A stretch of 64,000 bases of DNA from positions 35,425,600-35,489,599 of the forward strand of contig OZ020593.1 of NCBI GenBank assembly GCA_963971535.1, in the 5' to 3' direction. Position numbers and translations under genes: made by a program. Source of the DNA: Notolepis coatsorum (taxonomy: Eukaryota > Chordata > Actinopteri > Aulopiformes > Paralepididae). Shown here in pieces: positions 34,913 to 47,071 of the stretch. The notes under the pieces are model-generated. The model was not told where the DNA came from. It saw nothing but the letters and a program-made list of their open reading frames with translations, and did no database searches. Within the stretch, counting starts at the first letter, position 1, and each line of letters starts with the position of its first letter.

Positions 34913-36349
34913 GCGCCCCCACAGCCCAAATGGAATAAAAAAAAAAAAGAATAAAAAAATTTATTATAATTTTCTTTTTCATACTTTAACACTAGCACAG
35001 CCATGGAGAAAATGCCACTAATTCCCGCCAGGAACGGGTCAGACATCCCGACAGCTTATATGAGAATTCTGAGAAAAATAAACAGTGTAAACTATATAAT
35101 TACCTCTGAATATAAAAATATGAGGTTTACCACAATGAAATGTAGGTTTGAGATGTTATTTGTTTATTTACTTTTTTTTTATATCTTTGGTTAATCACTA
35201 CATTGTGCTCTGTGTCCTTGTGCTGTTAGCATAGATGCTATGTGGCTATATTTTGTGTATTTGCTGATTCTATGCTAAAAATTCAGTCCTGTTACTTTCA
35301 GTCCTGTTACTCATATGAAGACACTGATTTTGGAGTTCCATTTCCACCTGGGCCAGAAAACTGCCCATGCGTAGAACCGGCTGAAGAACAGCCAACCATT
35401 CATTAGACAATAAAGACAGGTACGTCATACATTTACCTGCATGTATCACAGTGGCCTTTATACATGACTTATAGCATGACCTTTTTTCTCCCTGTGAATT
35501 TATTTTCTTTTCCATAGGGCCCAGGGGCTTGAGCCCTGTGACCCCATTGTTATGTCCGTGGTAGGCGGAGCCTATCTGAGGAATTATGGATTTTTGGTAG
35601 CATCTGTGTGTGGGTGAATGTGTTTGTGTAGGTGTGTGGGTGTGTGAATCTGTGCAATATCTTGCAAACTATAGGGCCGATCAGCCTGTGCTTTGGTGCA
35701 GAAAGTCACAGAGGCACAAGGATGAGCGTGTGGGAATATGTTTCACATCAGGCAACGGTAAGCATTTTTGGTGAATTGACTTCCAGCATTCTCCACTCAC
35801 TTTCATATAGTCCTTTGTGTAGTTGTGGTACATATTTTTACTGCCAGAGGACAGCTTCAATTACTTAAAATGCTGCCATCGAGACTACTGCAGGGGGTCA
35901 GCACAGAGACAGTACAATACTGCAGACAGCTGCCCACTCCCTCCATTGCAGCATACTTTGTGTAGCTTAGCACACATTAATGGAAGCGGATATGGACCAA
36001 GTAACTCTCCCAGAGTTTAAAGCTAGGCTAGTGGTCTGTATCCACTTCCATTCATTTGTGCTAAGCTATTGAAGACTCCTGTGACCAATATTATTATTAC
36101 TTTCCCTAACCATGAACTCTGATCAAATAAATTTGTATCGATCTTAAAGATTTCACCACAGGCATGATTAACCTCTCCGGTTCCACCACATTCTCAATGG
36201 GTCAGGAGATTTTAAGTGGATGAAAGATTGGTGCTTCTGCTTAACCATTCAATTGATCATATGTCAAGATGGAACACCCACCCCCATTATGCCAATACAA
36301 ATCCAATATCAAAAGAAGGGAATTCATACACTTCATGTGAACCGCTAGG
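34913..36349. other. Unclassified non-coding DNA
   Basis: No long frame or repeat match. TCAGTCCTGTTAC is duplicated at 35,284 and 35,302. Confidence 0.4.
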
Positions 36350-36351
36350 TA

Positions 36352-36690
36352 GATTTACATTTAGTTATTTAGCTGACACTTTTATCTATTAGATGCTTTT
36401 AAGCAACTTACAAATTGTGAACAACAGTCATCAGGAGGGGTACAGTACATCTCTGGCAGCTACAGTGTAAGGGTCAGTGGCATAGTAGTAAGGTACATAA
36501 TAGTACAGTACGTTTATCTTTTTAAATTTCAGATAATGTTTGAAAAGGTGTGTTTTTAGTCAACAGCAGAAAATTGGCCGTGTTTCAGCTGTCCTGACTG
36601 TCCACCATTGTGGTGCGAGGACTGAGAATAGCCTGCTTGGCTTTGATGGCCCCCGAGGAGTTCGGCTAGGAGTGGGTCTATGTGATGCTA
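36352..36690 (-). mobile_element. LINE 3' end ('WWNEL' family, copy 4)
   Basis: The plus strand shows TTAGCTGACACTTTTATCTA near the left end, the inverse of the family tail. Further right, TTTTTAGTCAACAGCAGAAA and CTGTCCACCATTGTGG..AG GACTGAGAATAG match the inverse of the PQWWNEL..ETRP..LKTH coding region. Small deletions broke the frame. Confidence 0.7.
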
Positions 36691-37930
36691 GATTAGAGAC
36701 ATCATTAGACTATAAACTCAAACAAAAACAAATACCAAAACAAAATAGAAATAGGAATGGTCACGTTTTGATTACAAGGAACAAAACAGGCAAACATGAG
36801 TGTCTGTTGAAGTTGGCAATGCTGTTTGGGCCATGTTTGTTATGGGCCATGAAATACAGTTGTAGTGTGTAATTTATAGTATTTATAGGCATGTTATACT
36901 TTGTTTTGTTGTGTGTTTCTTCATTGAGCGCTTATCCTTATCATTAGGGCACAAGTATCTTTTGTTTATAATGTATTTACTGTATTTTGTGGCTGTAAAA
37001 TGTTTGTTCGGAGAGTAAAACTAGCCTATATTCAGATTTTAGATTAGATTAGATTAATCTAGAATGTATGTGAATATACCCCACATACTGTGCATACAGT
37101 TATCAAAACAAATATGGATTACTGTGTCAGAGCATTTAAATTCTAGGCATGCATACAGTACCATCCTTGAGTTAACAAACTGCTCTCTTGTGCTGCATAG
37201 GTGTTGAGAATTCATTACCACAGCCACTGTTTTCACAGATCAACCGGAAACCAGTGCCATTTGGATTTCTCTATCAAAATATGGGGATGGTCGATTGGAT
37301 TTGTGCAAAGATGAATACAAGCATACAGCTGACATGTTATTATGTGGATAGCTACGTTATTTGGTGCTTTAGGTAACAAGGTTGTCCTTGTTGCATGGTG
37401 TCCTTGTCACAAATCAAACAATTTGCCTGTCTAGCATAAATATGAGTCTTGTGCGTTTGGCCACTCGTGCTGCACAGGACGACACAATAAAGACATCAGA
37501 TGCATCACAGTGAGGCTGTGCTCATCTCCCGGAATTCCAGGTGGATTATCAACGTGGGGTTTTGTTCCCAGGCGCTTCCTTCCTGAATGGGCCGCAGGCA
37601 TGAATGCCGCCGATGGATTTTCGCCCGTCGGCTCAATGACGGTGAATTGACAAGCGACACACAAGTGGAGCTGTGCCTCACTGATTAGCTCACCCACAAC
37701 GGGGAGAGGAAGGTGGACCTTGGTCACTGCGGCTCGCTGGCTCAACGCCCTATCCACACACAAATCCTCTAATTTCCTTTTTTTTTTTTTTCAAGGGAAG
37801 GGGGGCTTAATTCGACAAGCCTGGTGCCGGGTTGTTGTCGTCAGAGATGTAGTTCTGTTGAGGCAACGCTGACATGGGAGCTTAGGTGCCTGTGCGTGCT
37901 TGAGGGCAGGCTCAGCTACAGCCATCACAC

Positions 37931-37932
<2 letters not shown>
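36691..37932. other. Unclassified non-coding DNA
   Basis: No gene or repeat recognised; 37,430-37,770 is GC-balanced and may be single-copy. Confidence 0.4.

Positions 37933-38017
<85 letters not shown>
37933..38017. repeat. (GA)n microsatellite
   Basis: About 42 GA units, just before copy B. Confidence 0.97.
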
Positions 38018-38019
<2 letters not shown>

Positions 38020-38046
38020 ATTCTTTGAAGGAGTATCTCCACATAT

Positions 38047-38472
38047 TTAAAGGGGAACTATTTTACTATTTCTTTCACTATTTGGGCACTTTTACACAAT
38101 TCCTGTGAGTCTATGGAACACCTCTGTAATATATATATTTTTTTTATTCATTGTTTTGTATTTCTAATCAAGTCCTCAAAAACAGCATTTTTCTACCTCA
38201 AGATCTCGAGCCGTTTTGAGCCTGGGCAGCAGAACTGTGTGCAGCTCATCTTGCACCTCTTCATTAACATGCAGCGGTGTCTCTCTGACATCACAAATCG
38301 CGCACATTTTCAGATGACTCAGTTCAGTGAGGGTGAATATTGTGAGAGGAGAATTGGAAGAATGCGCCAATATGAGAATTTTGAGACATAGATCATATTA
38401 ATATAAGTTCACATAGCTAGGAAACAATGCTAAACACTCAAAAAGGCCATTTATAAGATAGTTCCCCTTTAA
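38047..38472 (+). mobile_element. Kolobok-like miniature element, copy B (426 bp)
   Basis: Left end TTAAAGGGGAACTATTTTAC and right end GATAGTTCCCCTTTAA are inverted repeats bounded by TTAA. It is almost identical to copy C but in the opposite orientation. Its right 140 bp match the left end of the THAP-encoding element at 51,678. Short frames over it are not genes. Confidence 0.9.
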
Positions 38473-38689
38473 ATGTTTGCTAGATCATGTTTTGATAACT
38501 TTGTCATGGATGCTATGCTGGACTTTACTGGACACTGTCATCCTCGCTATATGTTATTTGACAATGTTGCTAGTAGGCTAAATCTGTGACACTTCTAGGA
38601 TACACAGTACCTTAAGTAGTCAGGTCCTTGACAGTTATCGAATTGTTCAGCTAATCACACCTGGTTCAGCTAATCAATACTGTACCTCG

Positions 38690-38951
38690 TTAAAGGTAGA
38701 ATCTGTAATACCATCAAACAGCGACCTCTAGGCAAAAGAAACCCTCTTGGTACTTGTGCTTTGTTTACAGGAGGGGTTACCTGTAGTATTGCTGGCCACA
38801 CCATAGGCTCTAATGTGTGGCCAGCAATATACATACTGTACTGCCCCTATACCCACTCAAATTCAACCAACACATCAAATCAAAATTAAGAAATGAGAGT
38901 CTCTTATGCCTAGAGGTCGCTGTTTGGCCATATCACATATTCTACCTTTAA
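38690..38951. mobile_element. TTAA-target miniature element of a second family (262 bp)
   Basis: The ends are TTAAAGGTAGAATCTGT and its imperfect inverse ATATTCTACCTTTAA. The next block is also inverted: CAAACAGCGACCTCTAGGCA at the left and TGCCTAGAGGTCGCTGTTTG at the right, making the outer 45 bp an almost perfect inverted repeat. A central inverted repeat (TTGCTGGCCACAC / GTGTGGCCAGCAA) makes most of it foldable. Non-coding. Confidence 0.85.
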
Positions 38952-41559
38952 GTTATATTGGGTGTGCTGGTGGTAGAACATGGAATGACTGGGGTGGCTT
39001 GAGGAGATGTTTGGGAACCAAACATGTATTATTCTAGCCCTCTCACAAGATATTTTTGGAAAAGACAAAAAACTATTGTTCCTCTGTATTATATTAATTG
39101 TTTGTATTTATTCTAATGGCATAGCATGTTTTTCTTAGCAAATAAACATGTATTACCCAGATAAATACAGTAAGCCACCACATCCGTAGAGAAACAACCA
39201 AAGACAAAATATAATACAATTATATGATATAAATTACATTTCCCCAAACAATTCAGACAGGTGCCACAACAAACCATCTTCACAGAATGGAATGTGGTCC
39301 CACAGCAAATATTTAGCAGATTATTGATTATTGAACAATAACATAAGTGGCTGTTCAATCTGAATGAAAGCTTTTTTAGCAGTGGACCAACATGACGTGT
39401 GTAAACAGTTGTGAGCCAGTGGTACGAGGAGCCTTTTGGACAGAATACATGGCCATGGCATTTCTTTATCTCTTCGGATAATGGATTAGGCAATGCCGAT
39501 TTTAGGGCCACTCTTTCTAATGTTATGTTTTTCCATTATTTGTAAAGACGACATTGCTTAAAGGCTTATTCTGTTTGCATCCCATTCAGGAAAGGGAACA
39601 CAACACGTTTGTCATCACGGAACACAAATTGAATGGAATGCTGTTTTTCTAGGTTCCAAGGTCATCCAGATAATTTCTTTTGACAAACTAATAGCTTCAT
39701 TCTAAAAGGCACAAATACAAATGTGCCTTGTCCCTGGAGAAGGCCATTGGCTTACATTCCTTGCTTTTGCAGAGGCCTCTGCGCTGTTAAACCTTATCTC
39801 ACTAAATATATGTGTGTGTGTAAACAATATATCTTCACTTGTGGGTAACGGCTTGCTTCACTTTTGCTATTTCATACTGATCCTTTGGAAAAGGGCATTT
39901 CTGCTATGATACTTCAACATGCATTAATTTCCCACTGAAGGTGTTCCCACATACTGTGTATAATGACGATACCACACGGAAATACCGCCACGAGTCTGGT
40001 TCCCGCTCACGTGTCTGTCCATCATTATGATAAAAACCCATCACGGCTACTCTTCCTTTGTGAGGGATAATGGCGCCAGGGTAGAGCGAGGAACGGCTAT
40101 TAAGAGAAGGAAACAATCGGAGGAGAGAGTGGAATAAGAATAGCTATCCATATCACAGTGTTCAACATGCCCCAGATAGGGGGTGTTGGGCTGCGGTAGA
40201 ATTAATGAGGACGATACCACTGAAAAAAAAAGAAACGCTCAAGGAAGATGAAAAAGAATCGCAGAAGATTCTGAAATGACAAAACTCCAATTTGTTTTAT
40301 AAATGACAACCATATGAGGTGTCAGAGGGGCCGTATAATATTCCAAGGTCCCGTGCCTCGCAGCGGCAATGAAAGTCCATTTGTTATTTCTCGGCCACAT
40401 AACTCAGGGGGGAATGGAATCGTGTTTAAAAGTGAAGCGGCTTTGTGAACCGGCCCAGCCTTGTTGAAACAAGTATAGGCTTCTTTTGTTGGTTTGGTTT
40501 GAGGAGTATAGTTTGCTGTTGGAGATCTACAAATTACAAAATCGAAATATAGTGGGAAAGTGTTTCCCATACGTAGGATCTACTTAGGTAGATCGAAGGC
40601 CGATATACTGGGCTCTTTTCTCTGACCATCATACCTAGTACAGTCAGTGTCGGCCAACACCCAGTAAAATTTTTGGCATCAGCTGCACGTAGGTCTCGCC
40701 GTTGCTTTCGGCGCTAGCGGCACTACCCTCGGTGAAGCATCGGCGCCACTTTGGAAGTATAAAGTTAGCTTTTCTACCTGTCCAGGTAGAAAATTATCTG
40801 AATTCCAATTTTCTTTTCATTCAAGACAGGTAATTGTAATTTCATAATGCACACAGACCAGCGCGGAGCCTCAACTTCAGAAGCTATGATATCTAGCTTT
40901 TCAGCCCCCGCGTTCGACGTCGCTGTTGACAGAATTGGCTATGGGGCGACAATAATATATATACATGAGGCATGAATTCTATCTTTAGCCTTTGGCATGT
41001 TTATTCAATCACATGTTAAACAGCATAACAGCTCATGTGGCCTCCTCTCCGTGAGAGGTAGATGTGAGAAGAAGGTAGAGGAGGAGGGAATAGAAGCTTA
41101 TATACTCCCAACCTGGTGGAAACAGTTGAAGCTCCGCCTATAGCGCCCTCCAGTGGACACAGATATACATGCAGTCAAAAGAAGCAGTAGAGTAGGCCCC
41201 TACAGTTACAGTTAGTTATAACCCTATACATACAACCTCTAAATTCAACAGTCGCCCTGTGACAACTCCTCTAACGAGTTGTGCTGTTTCTGTGTGCAGT
41301 GGAAACTCTGCTGTTTGTGTGTGAGCCAGTGCCTCTCCCACCCACAGCCACAAGAGCATTAGTTTACAGAGGAGACGTGCTGTGAAAAACAAAACGACAG
41401 AAGGAACTACTTATATCCGCAAAAAAGGAAAAATAAAACGACTTTAAATCAGTAGTGTGGGAGCATTTTGGATATGAGAAGGTTATCCGACGCCAATGGG
41501 TCCAATGTGTCTAACATGCTTTGCATCCTCGCCATCCCTGTATGCCCAAGTCACGGTAA
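38952..41559. other. Unclassified, partly single-copy-looking DNA
   Basis: No gene is recognised. The stretch 39,110-40,600 is free of visible repeats. GGCATGTTTATTCAATCACA at about 40,996 and the following GC-richer block may be an inverted LTR, but no ends are clear. Confidence 0.35.
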
Positions 41560-41808
41560 AATGGTAAATGGTAAATGGTCCTTTTATCTAAAGTGCTTTA
41601 CAATTTGTTCCTCACATTTTACCGATCCACTCACACATTCATTCACACATTCACACACTGACGGCGGAGGCAACCATGCAAGGTGCCAACCTGCTCATCA
41701 GGAGCAGTTAGGGGTTAAGTGTCTTTCTCAAGGACACTTCGACAAGCTGCCCAGGAGGAGCGGGAATCGAACCGGGAACCTCCAGACGACTGCCGACCTT
41801 GAGCCATC
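41560..41808 (-). mobile_element. tRNA-derived SINE, copy 3
   Basis: The minus strand contains the B-box-like GGTTCGATTCCCGCTCC, CCTTGAGAAAGACACTTAAC, GGTTGCCTCCGCCGTCAGTG and a 3' end TTGTAAAGCACTTTAGATAA followed by an ATTTACC repeat. Its B box is the best preserved of the three copies. Confidence 0.85.
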
Positions 41809-42470
41809 ATCTTGTATTCCATCCTGTATACCAGCGCTTTGTATTCCTATGCTTCTTTGTTCTTAGTTCTATTTATTACCTACATTTGAAAGTTTTCTTA
41901 TATACTTTAGATACTATTGCTACTATGTATGCAATGCATATATATATATATGCTTATATTACATGTATTTATTGCTCCCATGTCTGCCTATTGTAGACAC
42001 GGGAGCGTTCTAACCCCCGTGCCTGTCTCCCTGTCTCTCTGTGAGTGGATGTCTCAAGTGATAGTGTGTTGATATACAGGTATACAGCCAGCCCTGGTCT
42101 GGCCCCCATTGGGCCTGTCAAGGTGGTGTGATCTTCCCTGCACCGTCCTTGATGTGGCCAACAGCGTCAACTGCAGCGGCTGTTCTACCTCGTACCGGAT
42201 CTGAGTACCACAGGCGCGATGGACCTGCTCTACGTCGTCCTCAGTTGACCGGCGTCTAACCGTGCCCGCTGTACTTCAACAGGATCCGAGTGGTTCTCCT
42301 GCCCGCTGCTGGGGAACGTGACTTTGAGACTTTGAGCTCTGAGCCCTGACTATGAGCCTTCATCTTATTTTCATACCAGCGCTCGTATTCCTATACTTTT
42401 TTGTTCTTAATTTTAAAATGTTCTTATGTACTTTAGATACTATTGCTACCATGTATGTATATGGCATATA
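41809..42470 (+). mobile_element. LINE 3' terminal region shared with 5.2-5.9 kb
   Basis: It repeats the landmarks listed for 5170-5905 and contains an internal second copy of the CATACCAGCGCTCGTATTCC segment (41,830 and 42,373). No coding part remains. Confidence 0.55.
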
Positions 42471-42477
42471 TATACGG

Positions 42478-43050
42478 CACAATTAATGTATAAAGCAAAA
42501 GGTCATGTACTTCCAGGAAACATTCAAGAACTGTTCTTTGATAGGGAGGGGGGTTATAATCTGAGGGGAGAACTCAATTTAAAAGTTCTAAATGTACACA
42601 CTACCATGAGAAGACACTGCATCTCAATATGTGGAGTGAAACTGTGGAACAGTCTGAATGTGGTGCTAAAGCAATGTCCAAACATGAGACAATTCAAACT
42701 GATGTATAAGGAAATGATGTTCACAAGGTACAGGGATGAGGAAGGGACTTGATATTCACGGGTGTTTACATTTTTATTTTATTTCTTTCATGTTTTACAT
42801 ATATAGTTTTTTTTCTTTTGCATATATATATTTATGTTTTAGTACACTCATTTGAGTAGTGGAAAAGGGGTATGATTAAATAAGTGTATACTTCTTCCTA
42901 CTCCTTTTCGAACATGTAAATTGAGTTATGTTTTGCTTTTGTTTAGTTATTATTTTGTTTGAGTTATGTTTTGATTTTGTTCAGTTATTTATTTTGTTTG
43001 TTTGTATTAATTTACATGTTCAAAATAAAGATTTCAAATCAAATCAAAAT
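42478..43050 (+). mobile_element. LINE C-terminus and 3' UTR ('YCAEVWGN' family, copy 1)
   Basis: An open frame reads MYKAKGHVLPGNIQELFFDR, YNLRGELNLK, RHCISICGVKLWNSLNVVLK and FKLMYKEMMF, the C-terminus of a CR1/L2/jockey-like LINE. The 3' UTR (GAGTAGTGGAAAAGGGGTAT, TACTCCTTTTCGAACATG and AATTGAGTTATG) matches the 3' UTR at 62.65-62.75 kb. It ends AATAAAGATTTCAAATCAAA with a TCAAA tail. Truncated at its 5' side. Confidence 0.85.
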
Positions 43051-43301
43051 ATGTGTTTCATTACATGTATATACTGTATACATACATACCAATTATTTGC
43101 TTGTTCTATTCCCCATCCATCTATCATCCATAGCAACACTATATTATCACCGACATCCTGTTGGGGGATCCCCTTTGAACAGCCCATCTGAGGTTTCTCT
43201 CCTCCAGGCCGCCTGTGGTTTTTTTTTCTTCCTATTGCTAGGTTTTAGTGAGTCGTTCCCCATCTTCATTGGGGAAAGTCTGGGGATGTTGCATTATGTG
43301 A
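43051..43301. other. Spacer with a dispersed-repeat-like segment
   Basis: CATCTGAGGTTTCTCTCCTC and GTGAGTCGTTCCCCATCTTC ATTGGGG look like a piece of a common dispersed repeat; the class is unknown. Confidence 0.4.
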
Positions 43302-44175
43302 CTGACTCTGGAGCAGCTCATAGAGGAGCAGTCCTCTGGACCAGTTAAAATAGTTAAACTGACCCTGGAGCAGCTCATAGAGGAGCAGTCCTCTGGACCA
43401 GTTAAAATAGTTAAACTGACCCTGGAGCAGCTCATAGAGGAGCAGTCTTCTGGACCAGTTAAAATAGTTAAACTGACCCTGGAGCAGCTCATAGAGGAGC
43501 AGTCCTCTGGACCAGTTAAAATAGTTAAACTGACCCTGGAGCAGCTCATAGAGGAGCAGTCTTCTGGACCAGTTAAAATAGTTAAACTGGCCCTGGAGCA
43601 GCTCACAGAGGAGCAGTCCTCTGGACCAGTTAAAATAGTTAAACTGACCCTGGAGCAGCTCATAGAGGAGCAGTCCTCTGGACCAGTTAAAATAGTTAAA
43701 CTGACCCTGGACCAGCTCATAGAGGGGCAGTTCTCTGGACCAGTTAAAATAGTTAAACTGACCCTGGAGCAGCTCATAGAGGAGCAGTCCTCTGGACCAG
43801 TTAAAATAGTTAAACTGACCCTGGAGCAGCTCACAGAGGAGCAGTCCTCTGGACCAGTTAAAATAGTTAAACTGACCCTGAAACAGCTCACCGAGGAGCA
43901 GTCCTCTGGACCAGTTAAAATAGTTAAACTGACCCTGAAACAGCTCACAGAGGAGCAGTCCTCTGGACCAGTTAAAATAGTTAAACTGACCCTGGAGCAG
44001 CTCACAGAGGAGCAGTACTCTGGACCAGTTAAAATAGTTAAACTGACCCTGGAGCAGCTCATATAGAGGAGCAGTCCTCTGGACCAGTTAAAATAGTTAA
44101 ACTGACCCTGGAGCAGCTCATAGAGGAGCAGTCCTCTGGACCAGTTAAAATAGTTCAATTGACCCTGGAGCAGTT
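43302..44175. repeat. 57-bp minisatellite, about 15 copies
   Basis: CTGACCCTGGAGCAGCTCAT recurs every 57 bp (43,359; 43,416; and on). Because 57 is 19 codons the frames persist: the minus strand reads SRVSLTILTGPEDCSSMSC repeats in a 321-codon frame, and the plus strand reads LTLEQLIEEQSSGPVKIVK without a start codon. The plus frame breaks at a 2-bp insertion near 44,061. I regard it as non-coding. Confidence 0.9.
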
Positions 44176-44189
44176 CTCTAGGCGACGTT

Positions 44190-45101
44190 AGTTTCCTTTT
44201 CATTTGAGTTGATTTAGCTGAGAATAGTCAGAGATGGGCCTCTTTGGAATAGTTTGCTCTCAAACAGTGAGGAATAGGAGGGTACAACAAAAATACAACA
44301 CAAGGTTAGAAATAGTACTGCAAACAGTACTCCACATATAACAATAAGTACAATATAAAATGTACAGTCAAATAGAAACATGGTTGTACGGCTCAACCTG
44401 AATGAAAAGCCAGTGAGAAGAGGTGAGCTTTTAAAGGGGAACTATCTTATAAATGGCCTTTTTCAGTGTTTAGCATTGTTTCCTAGCTATGTGAACTTAT
44501 ATTAATATGATCTATGTCTCAAAATTCTCATATTGGCGCATTCTTCCAATTCTCCTCTCACAATATTCACCCTCACTGAACTGAGTCATTTGAAAATGTG
44601 ATGATTTGTGATGTCAGAAAGACACCGCTGCATGTTAATGTTGAGATACAAGATGAGCTGCACACAGTTCTGCTGCCCAGGCTCAAAACGGCTCGAGATC
44701 TTGAGGTAGAAAAATGCTGTTTTTGAGGACTTGATTAGAAATACAAAACAATGAATAAAAAATATATATATATTACAGAGGTGTTCCATAGACTCACAGG
44801 AATTGTGTAAAAGTGCCCAAATAGTGAAAGAAATAGTAAAATAGTTCCCCTTTAACAAAGACGTAAAAATCGGTTGGGGCAGATCTAATATGTAAAGGTA
44901 AACTGTTCCACAGCTTGTGGGCAGTCACCCCAAAGGCTTTGTCACCTTTAGATTTGAGCCCAGATTTTGGAACGTCCAGAAGCAACTGATTTGACGACCT
45001 CAGTGCTCTAGCTGGTGTGTGAACATGGAGGAGTTCAACTAGGTAATGAGGGGCCCGACCGTTTATGATAAAAACAATTAATTAAAAAAAACATCAGAAT
45101 C
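44190..45101 (-). mobile_element. LINE C-terminus, split by miniature elements C and D
   Basis: From the right on the minus strand: INGRAPHYLVELLHVHTPAR, LKSKGDKAFGVTAHKLWNSL, PLHIRSAPTDFYVF. The sequence is then interrupted by copy C (44,431-44,855). Joining the flanks with one TTAA continues in frame as LLKAHLFSLAFHS, the expected LINE C-terminus, followed by a stop and a 3' UTR to about 44,200. The upstream side stops at 45,101, where element D begins, in a KILMF-like segment. Confidence 0.85.
44431..44855 (-). mobile_element. Kolobok-like miniature element, copy C (425 bp)
   Basis: It has TTAAAGGGGAACTATC and GATAGT/ATAGTTCCCCTTTAA ends and TTAA duplications, and is inverted relative to copy B with only scattered differences. 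Its left 145 bp align with the left end of the THAP-encoding element (TTATAAATGGCC, AGTGTTTAGCATTGTTT, CATTCTTCCAATTC, CCCTCACTGA.CTGAGTCAT). It is inserted inside a LINE coding region. Confidence 0.9.
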
Positions 45102-45366
45102 TTAAAGGGGAACTATTTTGCTATTTCTTTCACTATTTGGGAAATTATACACAATTCCTGTGAGTCTATAGAACACATCTGTAAGTTTTATTTTCAATAA
45201 AATTCATTGTTATGTATTTTAAATCGATTACTTTGGTGGACCACTTTCTGCCCTGCCAGATTCCAAGCTGTTTTTGGCTGGGCTCCGCCCATACTCTCAA
45301 TGCGCTGGCAGATACAGAGAGAGTATCTCTCCCCCCAGGCTGCTATAAGCCATTCTGCCCCTCACT
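45102..45366 (+). mobile_element. Partial Kolobok-like element, fragment D
   Basis: TTAAAGGGGAACTATTTTGC TATTTCTTTCACTATTTGGG and the following ACACAATTCCTGTGAGTCTA match the start of copies A and B. After about 110 bp it becomes different sequence (GGGCTCCGCCCATACTCTC) and then a (GT)n tract. The right end was not found. It may be a larger relative of the miniature elements. Confidence 0.7.
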
Positions 45367-45370
45367 CTTA

Positions 45371-45509
<139 letters not shown>

Positions 45510-45910
45510 AAATTTGCTTTAGGCTACTCTTTTTTACATGGATTAAGCTAATTAACTTCAACAATCCTGATGCAGAAAAATATTATTTTATTCAAAAAGA
45601 AGATACTGATTTATTTATGTATATATACATATGTATATATAAAATATAGAAATAATATAGAATATATATATATTATAATAATCGTGCAAACTGGGATATT
45701 TCCTCACACAATAATCGTCAAATCAAAATCTCATATGGTGACTGTCACACGCCACACCTCCCACCACCACAAGTGAATTCTCAAACTGTGGGAATTCTCC
45801 AAAAAATCTCCAAAACTCTGCAAATCTCTCCAGAACTATCTGGAAGGATAGCATTCCGGCCCAGGGGGGGGAATATATATTTAGGAATTTTGGGTGAACT
45901 GTCCCTTTAA
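45510..45910. other. Unclassified DNA ending in another TTAA-type terminus
   Basis: The right edge, GGGTGAACTGTCCCTTTAA (45,892-45,910), is the inverse of a TTAAAGGGACAGTTCACCC terminus, a type I recall as frequent in fish miniature elements. No left partner was found. Confidence 0.45.
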
Positions 45911-46149
45911 ACCAGATAGCTAACAATTTAGGGTGAGCAGTTTTAAGTACAGTACCTGTACCAATTTAGCTGTGCTGGCTATTAATTTAACTAATATAGA
46001 ATGGCTTACTGGTTCTATGCTGGGATACCGTGCCACTACTCCGTGATATTATTCACAGACACAGTACGCCAGGTGATTGAAAATAAAGGTGATTATTATT
46101 AAATAACAACCATAGCCAATGAGCAGCATTGACCCATATAGGAAAGGTA

Positions 46150-46310
46150 CCACTCATCATGAGAATACTATGAATTGAGTTTTCATTTTCATTTTGATAT
46201 CATATCACAGACCATATGAATTGAGTTTATGGTTTAGTGTATCGTTTTGATATATCACAGACCATACTATGAATTGAGTTCATGTATCGCTTTGATATCA
46301 CATCACAAGT
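46150..46310. repeat. Irregular tandem repeat, about three units of 55-60 bp
   Basis: TATGAATTGAGTT..ATG/TTTTGATATCA.ATCACAGACC recurs near 46,168, 46,215 and 46,269 with indels. Confidence 0.7.
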
Positions 46311-46899
46311 TTCTTTAATAGTTGTCATACAGAGTCAAAGAGTCAAAGATGCACACTCCATAATATCAACATACTGTAAGCCAAACCATTATGACCCTCC
46401 AGATCCACTTACAGTACAAAAATATAAATTCCATCCAGTAAAATGTTCGCACTTGCGATTAATGTCAAATTGGGGAGACTGCTAGAGCTTGGCAGAGGTC
46501 TGCACTCTACTGAGTGCATGTTTCAAGTCTTGTTTTTTAATAATTTTAAAGAACATATTACCAATGCACACGCTTTCATTCTTCAAACCGCGTAAAAAAA
46601 CAAAAACAAGAAAAGACATGTGGCATGAAGTGCTTTGGCATGACACTTGGGACGTCCTCATCAATCAGTAAAGTATAACTTACATGATGGCACTGACACA
46701 CAACGCTGTACCATCTTGCTGCAACGGCGAAGGTCACAGGGTGGATGTGCTCTTTGTCAAAAGCAATGATGTCTCGCATCAAACCGGGACGCCTGCTCAA
46801 TTGTTGCAGCATGTCAGTGCATGTCTATGGAAACAAAGCTAGTTGAAGGTTGCTGAATGGAAATGTGGATTTCATAATTTTTTCTGTGACAAAGAAAGA
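46311..46899. other. Unclassified non-coding DNA
   Basis: Nothing recognised. Confidence 0.4.
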
Positions 46900-46939
46900 A
46901 CGATTTGGCAGTCTCTCGCAAACTCAAAAGGGGTTTTAA

Positions 46940-47037
46940 AGTTGAAACATTTTTCCATTTCCCCTACATGGAATGCACCTGATTGGATACATGACATGTG
47001 ACATCTAGTGGCTACATGTCATCTATAGCTCCTTTAA
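46940..47037. mobile_element. Right end of a TTAAAGGAGC-type miniature element
   Basis: It ends ATCTATAGCTCCTTTAA, the inverse of TTAAAGGAGC. The inner 90 bp recur at 23.5 kb. The left terminus was not located. Confidence 0.5.
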
Positions 47038-47071
47038 TTAAATATGAAACTGGGAATGTAAAACAATTAGT

